From the NCBI RefSeq assembly GCF_900230185.1, contig NZ_OCSR01000001.1:5580001-5644000 (forward strand): a stretch of 64,000 nt of DNA, written 5' to 3'. The notes beneath the pieces are model-generated. The model had not been told where the DNA came from. It worked only from the letters and a program-made list of their open reading frames with translations, and made no database searches. Shown piece after piece: positions 53,895 through 63,002 of the stretch. This DNA is from Burkholderia sp. OK233. GTDB lineage: Bacteria; Pseudomonadota; Gammaproteobacteria; Burkholderiales; Burkholderiaceae. The position numbers and the translations under genes are program-made. Each line of letters begins with the position of its first letter. Position 1 is the first letter of the stretch.

Positions 53895-55454
53895 TTGAAA
53901 AATCTGTCGATCAGATTACGTTTGCGAATGGCGGTCACCTTTCTTGCGGCGCTCGTAGTGACCTTGGGCATCGTGGCGTTGGTCGGAATGCGCGGCGCAG
54001 TGCTTAGTCTTCGCTCAGTGTACGGTGACGCACTGGTCGGTGTCCGCCTGCTTGGCGACACCGAGATCCAGATCGGTCGCGCGCGCGCGGTAGTGCTGCG
54101 CGCACCGCTTGCCCCGACACCTGACCTGGTTGTCGAGGACCTGGCAAAGGGCCGGCAGTACTGGGCGGCCTCGGATGAGGCATGGCGCACGTATCTGGCG
54201 AGGCCCTCCGATGACGAGGCGACGCATCTCGCTATGACCGTGTCAGACAAACGCAAGATTCTTGAAGAAGCGTTTGCGGCGTTTTCGAACATCGTACGCG
54301 ACACCCGATCCACGGACTATTACACCGAAGCGACCCGCGTTGGCAAAGCATATACCGCCTTCGTTAGCGCGAACGACGCACTGAAAGCGCTACTGAACGC
54401 GCGGGGCAAGCAGGCTTACGAAGACGCCGAAACTGGGTATGCAAGACTCACTACAGTTGCCTATACCTTGATCATATTTGCACTCGTGTCGTCCTTTCTC
54501 GCGGCATTGGCGTTGACCCGCGCGATCAACCACCCACTCGATGCGGTGCTGAAACATTTCACCGAAATGGCCGAAGGGGATCTTCGCCGCGAGGTGCTGG
54601 TCTCTTCGAACGACGAAATGGGGCGGTTGCTGTATGCGCTTGCGGACATGAAGTCGCGCCTCTCCGAGACAGTAGCGACTGTTCGCTCGGGCGGTGAAAC
54701 AATTACCGTCGCCGTCAGTGAGATCGCATCGGGCAACATGGATCTGTCTGCGCGCACCGAGGAGCAGGCTGCGTCGCTTGAAGAGACAGCCGCGAGCATG
54801 ACCCAGTTGACCGAGACGGTAAAGCAGAACGCTGACAATGCCCGGCAGGCGAGCGCGCTGGCGACAAAGGCCACGGACATGGCCGATACAGGTAACGACG
54901 CAGTTCAGGCCATGGTCGGGACAATTGGAAAGATCAGCAGTAGCTCAAGCAAGATTTCCGAAATCACCGGCGTCATTGAAGGCATTGCTTTCCAGACAAA
55001 CATTCTGGCACTGAATGCTGCTGTTGAAGCTGCTCGTGCCGGTGAACAGGGACGCGGCTTCGCAGTGGTTGCCAGTGAGGTTCGCAGCTTGGCCCAGCGG
55101 TCCGCTACCGCCGCGAAGGAAATCAAGGACCTGATCGGCTCATCTGTAGCCGTGATTCAGGAAGGCTCGAAACAGGCGACAGAAGTTGAGGCCAACATGG
55201 GGCAGGTCAAGCAGGCCATCAAGCAGGTTTCCGATATTGTCGGGGAAATCGCCGCCGCCTCTGAAGAACAAAGCCGTGGTATTGAGCAGGTAAGCCAGGC
55301 TGTTGGTCAAATGGACGAAGTGACGCAACAGAACGCTGCGCTCGTTGAGCAGGCTGCGGCTGCGGCTCAATCACTTGAAGGCCAGGCTGCGCATCTCAAG
55401 AATACAGTTGCGGTGTTCAAGGTAGCCGATAGAGGGAATCTACGTCACGCATAG
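53895..55454 (+). CDS. Methyl-accepting chemotaxis protein 2
   Basis: About 519 residues from a TTG at 53895 that has GGGAG nine bases upstream and gives the usual receptor start KNLSIRLRLRMAVTF; an ATG at 53868 is the alternative. It has TM1, a periplasmic four-helix-type sensor containing RSVYGDALVGVRLLGDTEIQ, TM2, HAMP (AINHPLDAVLKHFTEMAEGD) and the tip EGIAFQTNILALNAAVEAAR. The layout is Tar-like. There is no tethering pentapeptide. Confidence 0.9.
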   Translation: MKNLSIRLRLRMAVTFLAALVVTLGIVALVGMRGAVLSLRSVYGDALVGVRLLGDTEIQIGRARAVVLRAPLAPTPDLVVEDLAKGRQYWAASDEAWRTYLARPSDDEATHLAMTVSDKRKILEEAFAAFSNIVRDTRSTDYYTEATRVGKAYTAFVSANDALKALLNARGKQAYEDAETGYARLTTVAYTLIIFALVSSFLAALALTRAINHPLDAVLKHFTEMAEGDLRREVLVSSNDEMGRLLYALADMKSRLSETVATVRSGGETITVAVSEIASGNMDLSARTEEQAASLEETAASMTQLTETVKQNADNARQASALATKATDMADTGNDAVQAMVGTIGKISSSSSKISEITGVIEGIAFQTNILALNAAVEAARAGEQGRGFAVVASEVRSLAQRSATAAKEIKDLIGSSVAVIQEGSKQATEVEANMGQVKQAIKQVSDIVGEIAAASEEQSRGIEQVSQAVGQMDEVTQQNAALVEQAAAAAQSLEGQAAHLKNTVAVFKVADRGNLRHA

Positions 55455-55565
55455 CAATGCCGCAAATCAAACCTCTCTTGCCTGCCTCCACGATTCTCGC
55501 CACGCGCCGGCGCTGCCACGTTAAATTGATCGCGTCGTTGAATTGCGGGGTTGACCTGTTCTTCA

Positions 55566-55703
55566 GAAGCCGGTCGGATTCTCGGTGAGATCGTTGAAGC
55601 GTTGCCAAGCGACGAAGCGTTCGCCGAGATGTTTGCAATAGAGCGAAGCGTGCAGCAAATGTCGCGTTAGCGAAAAGTGCTGCCGGATCGGACCGAAGCT
55701 GGG
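55566..55703 (-). pseudogene. IS6-family transposase, C-terminal remnant
   Basis: The complement strand encodes FGPIRQHFSLTRHLLHASLY and RFVAWQRFNDLTENPTGF, matching the C-terminus of the intact transposase at 40926. The rest of that gene is missing, so this is a relic of a related element. Confidence 0.75.
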
Positions 55704-56253
55704 GTTCGGGGAGCAATGGAACAGCCAACCGACTTAAGCCTCATTCGGGCGCTGGAGCGGTCGTGATTGACGATGTTCGAACCTTAACGCCGATTTACGG
55801 TTCGATCTCGTCAGCCGCAGGCATAGTTCAGCGAGCACCGTCGTTACAACAAACCGTTTGGAGAATGATCTGAGGTGTTTCCGAACGCCGCCTTTCGTCT
55901 CGCTTATCGGACCGGCTGGTGCATTGCGAACGACTCGTCACGTACTACTGGATTCCACTCAACGAATTGCAACATGAGCAGTGCGCCCCCCCCGATAACC
56001 CCTCCCGACGCCGATCCATTTTGGCTGACGACCAGCACACTCCACAACAGGTGCCAACGATCGGCCCCGTTGTTGAGGCTTTTACGCAACCTTGCGCCGT
56101 CGTTTAGTGTCGGATTTACACCACCATTTACACCACCATCAACACTGGCCAGACTATGAGTTGGACCTCCAGTCGCCACGGCTGGTCGGGCCGCGGCCGG
56201 TTCGACCGATTGGCCGCCCCACGCGGCGCCGCGTCGCACCTGTACGGCGCGAA
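55704..56253. other. Non-coding stretch after the IS6 remnant
   Basis: No gene is supported in these 550 bp. It includes a short near-repeat (TTTACACCACCA twice at about 56112-56136). Short frames here lack binding sites. Confidence 0.4.
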
Positions 56254-56592
56254 TCAGTCGACCGGAGCCGGACCCGACCAGCCAGCCCCGTCGCCGGACG
56301 AGAAACGAACCTCAACCGGCAGATCATTGTCTTCGGCAAACCGGACAACGAAGGCAAAGGCTTCCGGACAAACGCTTCGGAGTTCACCGGACACAATCAG
56401 GCATTTCACGCCAGTATCGACGACAGGCATGGCGAGGCGCGTCGAGGCAATATGAATGCCGGGCCGACGCTCCCCGACGAACAGGATGATGACGCCCATC
56501 AGACGCTCGGCCCAGTCGACCGGCCGGAAGACTGTCCGTTGGTGCGTGAGGCCACTGATCAGGTAGTGTTCGCCTCTGTCGGCTGCCGTCAT
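56254..56592 (-). CDS. DUF3579 family protein coupled to a chemoreceptor gene
   Basis: A 112-residue protein whose YLISGLTHQRTVFRPVDWAERL and VKCLIVSGELRSVCPEAFAF segments fit DUF3579, a proteobacterial family without known function. Its ATG overlaps the stop of the upstream chemoreceptor gene by ATGA, so the two are translated together. The C-terminal 20 residues are variable. Confidence 0.78.
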   Translation of the reverse strand: MTAADRGEHYLISGLTHQRTVFRPVDWAERLMGVIILFVGERRPGIHIASTRLAMPVVDTGVKCLIVSGELRSVCPEAFAFVVRFAEDNDLPVEVRFSSGDGAGWSGPAPVD

Positions 56593-58214
56593 GCGTCTGC
56601 AGTCGATGGCTCGGGCGCGCGCCAGTGCTGTCCGCTGGGTTCCTCCGCTGACAACTTGCCTGTTTCGCGCAGCCTGAACACGGCCACCGCATCGACGAGC
56701 GCGCGCGCCTGATCTTCCAGCGACGCCGCAGCCGCTGCGGCTTGCTCGACTAACGCGGCGTTCTGTTGCGTCGCATTGTCCATCTGCGTCATCGCGGTAT
56801 TGATCTGATCAATACCGTGCGATTGCCCTTCGGAGGCAGCACTGATCTCGCTGACGATACCGGTCACGTTGCGGGCTGCCGTGACGATTTCGGCCATAGT
56901 CTCGCCGGCGCGAGTTGCCAGTTCGGCGCCGTTCCTCACCTTCGCAACTGAATCGCCGATCAGTTCCCTGATCTCCTTCGCGGCAGCGGCCGAACGTTGC
57001 GCGAGCGCGCGCACTTCGCCCGCGACCACCGCGAATCCGCGTCCCTCCTCGCCGGCCCGTGCAGCTTCGACGGCCGCATTCAAGGCGAGTATGTTGGTCT
57101 GGAACGCGATGCCCTCGATCGCGCCGATGATATCGACGATCCGCTTTGAACTCGACGACATGTCCGCGATCAGGTCGACAACCTGGCCCACAACCTCGCC
57201 GCCGCGTGCCGCGATCTCCGACGCATTTTCCGCGAGCGTACTGGCCTGCCAAGCGTTATCGGCATTTTGCCGGACCGTCGCCGTCAACTCTTCCATGCTC
57301 GATGCGGTCTTCTCCAGCGTCGCCGCCTGCTGCTCCGTACGCGTCGACAGGTCGGCATTGCCGCTCGCGATCTCGCCCACACCATGCGTGATCGCCGCCG
57401 TTCCCTCGCGCACCTGACTCACGGCAGCAACGAGCCCCGCCTGCATCCGGCCGAGTGCGGTCATCAAGCGGCCCATTTCGTTGACGCGCAGCGTTGCGAT
57501 CTCACTCGCCAGATCACCCGCAGCAATGCGCTCGAAATGACGAATAGCGGCATCGATAGGCCGCACGATCGAATTCGTCAACGCGGATCGCGCGAAGAGG
57601 CCGAGGATCATTGCGGCGGACCCGATCGCGCCGAACAGCCAGAGCAGCATATGAAAATGCTGTTGCGCCGATGCAAAGCGTGCTTTTTGCTGCTCTGCCT
57701 GAAAATCCTCGAGCGCGCGCACGGCGTTCCGGTAGTCACCAAACAGCGTGTCGGGCGCCTGCCGTTGCGTCGTCCGGAACGACATGAAATCGTTCTGGTC
57801 GAGCGCCGCGATTTCAGGGGCAAGTGCCTGTTTCATCAATAGCTCGCGCTTCGCGCGCAGCGCATCGGTGAGCTTCCTTTCAGCCTCATTCGACGGCGGT
57901 TGCTCGGCATAGGCCGCCAGCTCGCGATTACTAGCCGTCTGCTCGGCATGCACTCGCGCGAGCACCGCATCGGTTGGCTTTCCCTGCGCGACGAGTTGTT
58001 CGTACGCACCGAGATCGACCCGCACTTGCAGAAGCGCTTCGCTGCTGGCGCCAAGGTGTCGCAGCGCAGCCGTCTCTTCGCTGTACATCCTGTCGAGCGC
58101 CGTGTTGGCCGTTTCCAGGCCCGCAATCGACGTTGCGATCACAAGCATCAACGCGGCCGTGTAGCCGGCAATCGTGATGGTCAGAGCGGTCCGGATAGTG
58201 ATATTTCTGAACAT
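56589..58214 (-). CDS. Methyl-accepting chemotaxis protein 3
   Basis: A 541-residue receptor with TM1 (about 9-31), a periplasmic four-helix sensor (about 35-190) with LGASSEALLQVRVDLGAYEQ, TM2 (about 191-211), HAMP and the tip EGIAFQTNILALNAAVEAAR. It carries a typical C-terminal coiled coil and a 20-residue polar tail. It is followed by the coupled DUF3579 gene and lies close to a porin gene transcribed in the same direction, separated by a terminator. Confidence 0.92.
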   Translation of the reverse strand: MFRNITIRTALTITIAGYTAALMLVIATSIAGLETANTALDRMYSEETAALRHLGASSEALLQVRVDLGAYEQLVAQGKPTDAVLARVHAEQTASNRELAAYAEQPPSNEAERKLTDALRAKRELLMKQALAPEIAALDQNDFMSFRTTQRQAPDTLFGDYRNAVRALEDFQAEQQKARFASAQQHFHMLLWLFGAIGSAAMILGLFARSALTNSIVRPIDAAIRHFERIAAGDLASEIATLRVNEMGRLMTALGRMQAGLVAAVSQVREGTAAITHGVGEIASGNADLSTRTEQQAATLEKTASSMEELTATVRQNADNAWQASTLAENASEIAARGGEVVGQVVDLIADMSSSSKRIVDIIGAIEGIAFQTNILALNAAVEAARAGEEGRGFAVVAGEVRALAQRSAAAAKEIRELIGDSVAKVRNGAELATRAGETMAEIVTAARNVTGIVSEISAASEGQSHGIDQINTAMTQMDNATQQNAALVEQAAAAAASLEDQARALVDAVAVFRLRETGKLSAEEPSGQHWRAPEPSTADA

Positions 58215-58240
58215 GGCTGTCTTCCTCGACCCGGCGAGCC

Positions 58241-58276
58241 AAAAAAAAGCGGCGGGCGGATAAGTCCGCCGCCGCT
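58241..58276 (-). terminator. Intrinsic terminator of the porin gene
   Basis: On the complement strand a GC-rich stem (GCGGCGGACTTA loop with its partner, 58249-58276, one bulge) is followed by eight U residues (A tract at 58241-58248). It lies 47 bp past the porin stop and 26 bp before the chemoreceptor 3 start, so it separates the two genes. Confidence 0.88.
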
Positions 58277-58323
58277 AGTAGGAGCACATCGATGAACGGT
58301 TCAGAGCGAATCTGATTCCTGGA

Positions 58324-59451
58324 TCAGAAGCGCGTGCGCACGCCCGTGGTCAGTTCGAGCTGGTTGGTCGAGCCGAACGTGGATCCGACGGTGTAGCCGC
58401 CATGCAACCTCATGTAGTCGCCGGCCAGATACACTTCAGTGCGCTTCGACAGGTGATAGAACGCCGACCAGTACAGCGTTTCCTTGTAACCGTTGTGAAG
58501 GCCTGACGTCGGGTCGAAAGCGCCGATGTTCGCGTTCGGGATATCGCCGTCCACGTTGTAAGCGGCGTTCTTCACGCGCATCTGCTGATAGCCGAGTTCG
58601 TAGTCGAACGGCCCCTTGGGCGACAGCTTGAGCGACGCCGTCCAGGCGTTGTCCTGACGCTGGCCGAGCGCACCCTGATTGCCCAGGTAACGGAAGTAAC
58701 CCGCATTGGCGCGCAGAATACCGAACGTGTAGTTGCCGCCCACTGAGAACGTCTGGTTTGTAAAGCCGACGCGATTCACATGGCTATAGAAGCCCGACAC
58801 GTCGAACGCGCCGCCGTTGTACCCGAGCGCTGCCTGGTAGTTGGAATTGGAGCCGAAACTCGTTGAGTTGCCGAATGCGTAGCCGGCGCTGGCGAAAATA
58901 CCATTGCTGAACAGCTTCTTCCACGCCACGCCATTGTTATAGCGTGTGCCGGTCGCGCTGGCCGCGTAGAAAATCATCTGCTTGAAGTTATTCGAATTGG
59001 TCCAGCCACCCTCTTCCGTCGTCAGGCGCGCCGAGCCGTACGCGTCGCCATAGATCGTCGATGCGTCGCGCGCGATCGTGTTCTGGAAACCTGCAGTGAT
59101 CTTGCCGAACGTGTCGTTCTCGATGCCCACCCATGCGTCACGGTCGAAGATCTGGCCCGGATCTTCCATCTGGCCGTTGGCCACAACGAATTCGCTCTCA
59201 AGGCGGAAAATGATCTTCGTTCCACCACCGATGTCTTCCGCGCCCTTCAGGCCCCAGCGGCTACCGCTGAACCACGGTTCGCCGTCGTTGCCCATACCAA
59301 TGACATGATTGCCGTTCGCATCCGCGTGCGTCCGATAGGTCGGAAAGCTCAGGTCCATCAGGCCGTAAAGCTGGACGCTCGACTGTGCGTGCGCACCGGT
59401 TGCGGCAAAGGCGCCTGCCGTAACGGCCAAAGCCAGATACTTTTTCTTCAA
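58324..59451 (-). CDS. OmpC-type outer-membrane porin
   Basis: A 375-residue trimeric porin. A cleavable signal peptide (MKKKYLALAVTAGAFAATGAHA) precedes QSSVQLYGLMDLSF; the WGLKGAEDIGGGTKIIFRLE strand and loop are typical, and the protein ends in Phe (TTGVRTRF), the signal for outer-membrane assembly. It lets small solutes pass. Next to a DctB/DctD-like pair and a carboxylate transporter, it may serve organic-acid uptake. Confidence 0.92.
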   Translation of the reverse strand: MKKKYLALAVTAGAFAATGAHAQSSVQLYGLMDLSFPTYRTHADANGNHVIGMGNDGEPWFSGSRWGLKGAEDIGGGTKIIFRLESEFVVANGQMEDPGQIFDRDAWVGIENDTFGKITAGFQNTIARDASTIYGDAYGSARLTTEEGGWTNSNNFKQMIFYAASATGTRYNNGVAWKKLFSNGIFASAGYAFGNSTSFGSNSNYQAALGYNGGAFDVSGFYSHVNRVGFTNQTFSVGGNYTFGILRANAGYFRYLGNQGALGQRQDNAWTASLKLSPKGPFDYELGYQQMRVKNAAYNVDGDIPNANIGAFDPTSGLHNGYKETLYWSAFYHLSKRTEVYLAGDYMRLHGGYTVGSTFGSTNQLELTTGVRTRF

Positions 59452-59655
59452 GATCGTCTCCTCTGATTACAACGTTGAAAAATGTTCGTTTTGTCGCGTG
59501 GGAGGACTGCGGTCTGGATATCCAGATGACAGCGCAGGTCAACCAATGGGCGTAATCCTAATTACTTCGATCCTTCAGCCACCTTTCCCGTACCATTTGT
59601 ACAACTAAGTGTAATCACTGATATCCGAGAATTTACGCAGCGGCCGTAGACCGTA

Positions 59656-61011
59656 TCACTCCGATTCCGCCTGCGGTTCCCGGGTCGGGATCCTGAACTG
59701 GCGGATCTTGTGATACAGCGTCTTGCGCGGCATGCCAAGCGCAGCGCTGGCCGCACCGACATTGCCGTGATGGCGTTGCAGCATTTCTTCGATCAATAGC
59801 CGTTCGAAGCGTGCTGTCTGTTCAGCAAGTGTGCCGGATATCCCCGCCGGGTTCGCATCAGAGATGAGCGTGTCGCCAACCAGGCCCAGCACGAAGCGGT
59901 CCGAGACGTTCTGCAGTTCGCGCACATTGCCCGGCCATTGATGTGCCATCAGTTCGGACACCTGCGAGACCGAGAGGGTCGGTGCGACTTGCCCAAAGCG
60001 CCGGGCCGCTGCGAGCACAAAGTGCTCGAATAACAAGGGAATATCTTCGCGGCGTTCGCGCAACGGCGGCAGGTCGATCTGCGCGACATTCAACCGATAG
60101 AGGAAATCCGACCGGAAGCGCCCTTCTTTCGCCAGTTCTGTCAGGTCCGCCTTGGACGCCGCGACGATCCTGCAGTCGACCGGAATTGACTCGTTGGCAC
60201 CCAACCGCTCGATGTGGCGTTCCTGCAGAACACGCAGCAGCTTGATCTGCAGCGCAACCGGCATGGTTTCGATTTCGTCGAGAAAGAGCGTGCCGCCGTG
60301 AGCCCATTCGATCTTGCCGACCCGACTCTTGAGCGCGCCGGTAAAGGCCCCTGCCTCATGACCGAAGAGTTCGCTTTCAAAGAGCTGCTCGGGCAACCCT
60401 CCGCAGTTGAGCGCAACAAAATGACGGTCGCGCCGCTGACCGAAGTCGTGCAGCCCACGCGCAATCAGTTCCTTGCCGGTCCCCGTCTCGCCTGTGATGA
60501 GTACCGAAACAGAGGTATCCGCGAGCCGCAGGATTTTCTTGCGGAGTTCGGCAATCGCAGGCGACTTGCCTAGCACCATGGCTTCGATACCGTGCCAGTT
60601 ACGCAGCGCGTCGCGCAGACCCTCTACTTCGAGCGTAAGACGCCGTTTCTCAACGGCGCGTGCGACCCGGCTCACGATGTGTTCCGACGAGAACGGTTTT
60701 TCAATAAAGTCATAGGCGCCGCGGCGCATCGCGCCGACCGCTGTCGAGATGTCCGCATGACCGCTGATCAGCACCACTGGAATCTGCGCGTCGACCGCCA
60801 GCACACGTTCGAGTAATTGCAGTCCGTCGATGCCCGGCATCCGGACATCGGACACGATCACCACCGGTGCGCCCGGCGCAACCACGGCCAACGCCGCGCT
60901 CGCCGATTCATAGCCCTGAACCGGATAGCCAGCAAGCGCAACAGCCTGCTCGACGCCGAGCCGGACGTTCTCGTCGTCTTCAACCACTACAACACGAATC
61001 TCATCGCCCAT
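59656..61011 (-). CDS. Sigma-54-dependent response regulator, DctD-like
   Basis: About 451 residues from the ATG at 61011. A receiver domain (VVVVEDDENVRLG, phospho-acceptor Asp in VIVSDVRMPGIDG, Lys in DFIEKPF) leads into the AAA+ domain (Walker A GETGTGKELIA, the GAFTGA loop in EAGAFTGALKSRVG, HGGTLFLDEIE) and a Fis-type helix-turn-helix (GNVGAASAALGMPRKTLYHK). GAFTGA shows it contacts sigma-54 RNA polymerase. Its start overlaps the kinase stop by 11 bases. It probably activates a carboxylate transport gene. Confidence 0.92.
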   Translation of the reverse strand: MGDEIRVVVVEDDENVRLGVEQAVALAGYPVQGYESASAALAVVAPGAPVVIVSDVRMPGIDGLQLLERVLAVDAQIPVVLISGHADISTAVGAMRRGAYDFIEKPFSSEHIVSRVARAVEKRRLTLEVEGLRDALRNWHGIEAMVLGKSPAIAELRKKILRLADTSVSVLITGETGTGKELIARGLHDFGQRRDRHFVALNCGGLPEQLFESELFGHEAGAFTGALKSRVGKIEWAHGGTLFLDEIETMPVALQIKLLRVLQERHIERLGANESIPVDCRIVAASKADLTELAKEGRFRSDFLYRLNVAQIDLPPLRERREDIPLLFEHFVLAAARRFGQVAPTLSVSQVSELMAHQWPGNVRELQNVSDRFVLGLVGDTLISDANPAGISGTLAEQTARFERLLIEEMLQRHHGNVGAASAALGMPRKTLYHKIRQFRIPTREPQAESE

Positions 61012-62884
61012 TGGCTGTCCCCTGCACCGTTGCCGCCACAAAATCGATCCTGAACTGCGCGCCACCGCAGGGAAGGTTCGCAGCCGAGATACGGGCGCCG
61101 AAACCCTCGACAAGCCGCGATGTGATCGCCAGACCCAGCCCGAGGCCCCGCCCCCGCGGTTTTGTCGTAACAAACGGCTCGAACAGATGAGCCAGCACCT
61201 CGGGGACGATGCCAGTGCCACTATCGGCGATAGTGAACACCACGCGGCCGTACTCGTCCGCCTCGTGCGCATCAATGGTAATCGTACGCCGCGCCTCAGG
61301 CGCGACCGCATCAAGTGCGTTGCCAAGCAGGTTGACGATCACCTGCTGCAACTGGCTCGGCTCCGCATACACTGTCGTACCCACAGCAACGTGCTTGTCG
61401 AGTTGCACCTGTTCGTCGCGAATCCGTGACTCGTAAATCAGGACGGCGTGCTCCACCGCTTCATTCAGCGACACGGGGACCCGTTCGATGCCCGGCCTGC
61501 GGGCGAAAGTCTTCAGCTCGCCGGTGAGTAGCGCCATGCCGTCGACCAGGCGCGAAATACGTTCGAGATTGGCGATCGCCGATGCGGGCTGATTGCGCTC
61601 AAAAAACGTGCGGGCGTTGTCGGACAGTGTCCTGATTGCGACGAGCGGCTGGTTCAGTTCATGCGTCAACCCCGCTGCCATCTGTCCTAGCACCGCGAGT
61701 TTGCCCGCATGCACTAGTTCCTGCTGCGAATCACGTAGTGACTGCTCTGCACTGATGCGTTCGGCGATTTCCTGTTGCATCCTCGCGTTGGCACTGGTCA
61801 GTTCAGCGGTGCGCTGCTGCACGGTGACTTCCAGGCGCTCGTTAGCGCCACGCAGGGCATCCTGGGCGTTCAGCTTCTCGGCAATCGCGCGACGATGCTG
61901 GATCGCATACAGGCCATAGAGGCCGGCGATCAGGAAGAGCCCGGTGACGAAAGCGAATGCGAGGTATTGCTGGTGCCGTGCCGGTGCGACGTCAAGTAAC
62001 ACGATGATCGAATCGCCCGCTTGTGGCGCCGGTTTCGACAGGGCAAGAAAGCGCCGGTAGTGGCCTGGATGGGTCCAGTCGGGAAACTGTGCAAACCAGC
62101 CCGCCATGCCCCAGTCGCCAAGCCGCCGATACGGCAGCGGCTCAACCGCTCGGCCCGCGTATTGCCGCGACGCCTGAATCTGCGTCTGCCGCTCCGCCGT
62201 GATGGGTCTCAGCGCCGTGAATTTCCACGCTGGAACCGTGGAGATAACAATCACGCCATTCGCGTCGACGACCATCGCCGCTTCGGCCGGCACCCTCCAT
62301 GCGGATTCAAGCGCATCGACGCTGACCTTGACCGCCGCTGCGCCGATCGACCCGTCGGCCTCGCGCACCGCGCTCGCATAATAAAGACCTGGCACGCCTG
62401 TGTTGGTGCCGATGCCGAAAAAGCGCCCCGAGCCATGCGCGAGCGCATCCTTGAAGTACGGGCGATACGAAACGTTAGTGCCAACAAAGCTCAGCGGTTG
62501 ATCCCAGTTGCTCGCGGCGATCACCGTGCCATGCGGCTCGATCAGGTACACCGCGACGCTTCGCGCCTCGCGGTTGACCTCGGCCAGGTAGGTATCGACA
62601 GCGTGCAAAACAGCCGGCTGCGCATCGGTTCGCGCGCGCAACAGCGCATGCACGCTGTCCTGCCGCGCAACGATGCCGGGCACCATTTCGTAGCGGCCCA
62701 GTTCACTTTTCAGGCTCGCGGCGTAGAGATCGAGACGGTAACTGCCGACCGTCGCGATTGCGCTAACGGAGCGCTGCCACGCAAGCTCAATCGCTACGCC
62801 AGCCACGCCGGCGTATAGCACCGCTGCGGCCAGCCATCCCCACAGCGGAACACCACACACTCTCACGTGCACGAACGACCTCAT
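61001..62884 (-). CDS. Sensor histidine kinase, DctB-like
   Basis: About 627 residues from the ATG at 62884. TM1 (about 10-32) and a periplasmic double-Cache-type sensor (SYRPYFKDALAHGSGRFFGI, GTNTGVPGLYYASAV) precede TM2 (YLAFAFVTGLFLIAGLYGLY), a coiled coil, and the H box AAGLTHELNQPLVAIRTLSD. The ATPase part has DSGTGIVPEVLAHLFEPF and a G2 box GLGLGLAITSRL. The layout matches DctB, which senses C4-dicarboxylates; the neighbour suggests a related carboxylate ligand. Confidence 0.9.
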   Translation of the reverse strand: MRSFVHVRVCGVPLWGWLAAAVLYAGVAGVAIELAWQRSVSAIATVGSYRLDLYAASLKSELGRYEMVPGIVARQDSVHALLRARTDAQPAVLHAVDTYLAEVNREARSVAVYLIEPHGTVIAASNWDQPLSFVGTNVSYRPYFKDALAHGSGRFFGIGTNTGVPGLYYASAVREADGSIGAAAVKVSVDALESAWRVPAEAAMVVDANGVIVISTVPAWKFTALRPITAERQTQIQASRQYAGRAVEPLPYRRLGDWGMAGWFAQFPDWTHPGHYRRFLALSKPAPQAGDSIIVLLDVAPARHQQYLAFAFVTGLFLIAGLYGLYAIQHRRAIAEKLNAQDALRGANERLEVTVQQRTAELTSANARMQQEIAERISAEQSLRDSQQELVHAGKLAVLGQMAAGLTHELNQPLVAIRTLSDNARTFFERNQPASAIANLERISRLVDGMALLTGELKTFARRPGIERVPVSLNEAVEHAVLIYESRIRDEQVQLDKHVAVGTTVYAEPSQLQQVIVNLLGNALDAVAPEARRTITIDAHEADEYGRVVFTIADSGTGIVPEVLAHLFEPFVTTKPRGRGLGLGLAITSRLVEGFGARISAANLPCGGAQFRIDFVAATVQGTANGR

Positions 62885-63002
62885 TGAAACCTCACAGGCG
62901 ACTGACGCCGGCCAATTCTCGCAAATCGCCCATCCGGCGTACAGCCCGGCATACACCCCGTTCGCGGCTGCGGCTGTTCAACACCCTGGCCGCACCGGCG
63001 CG

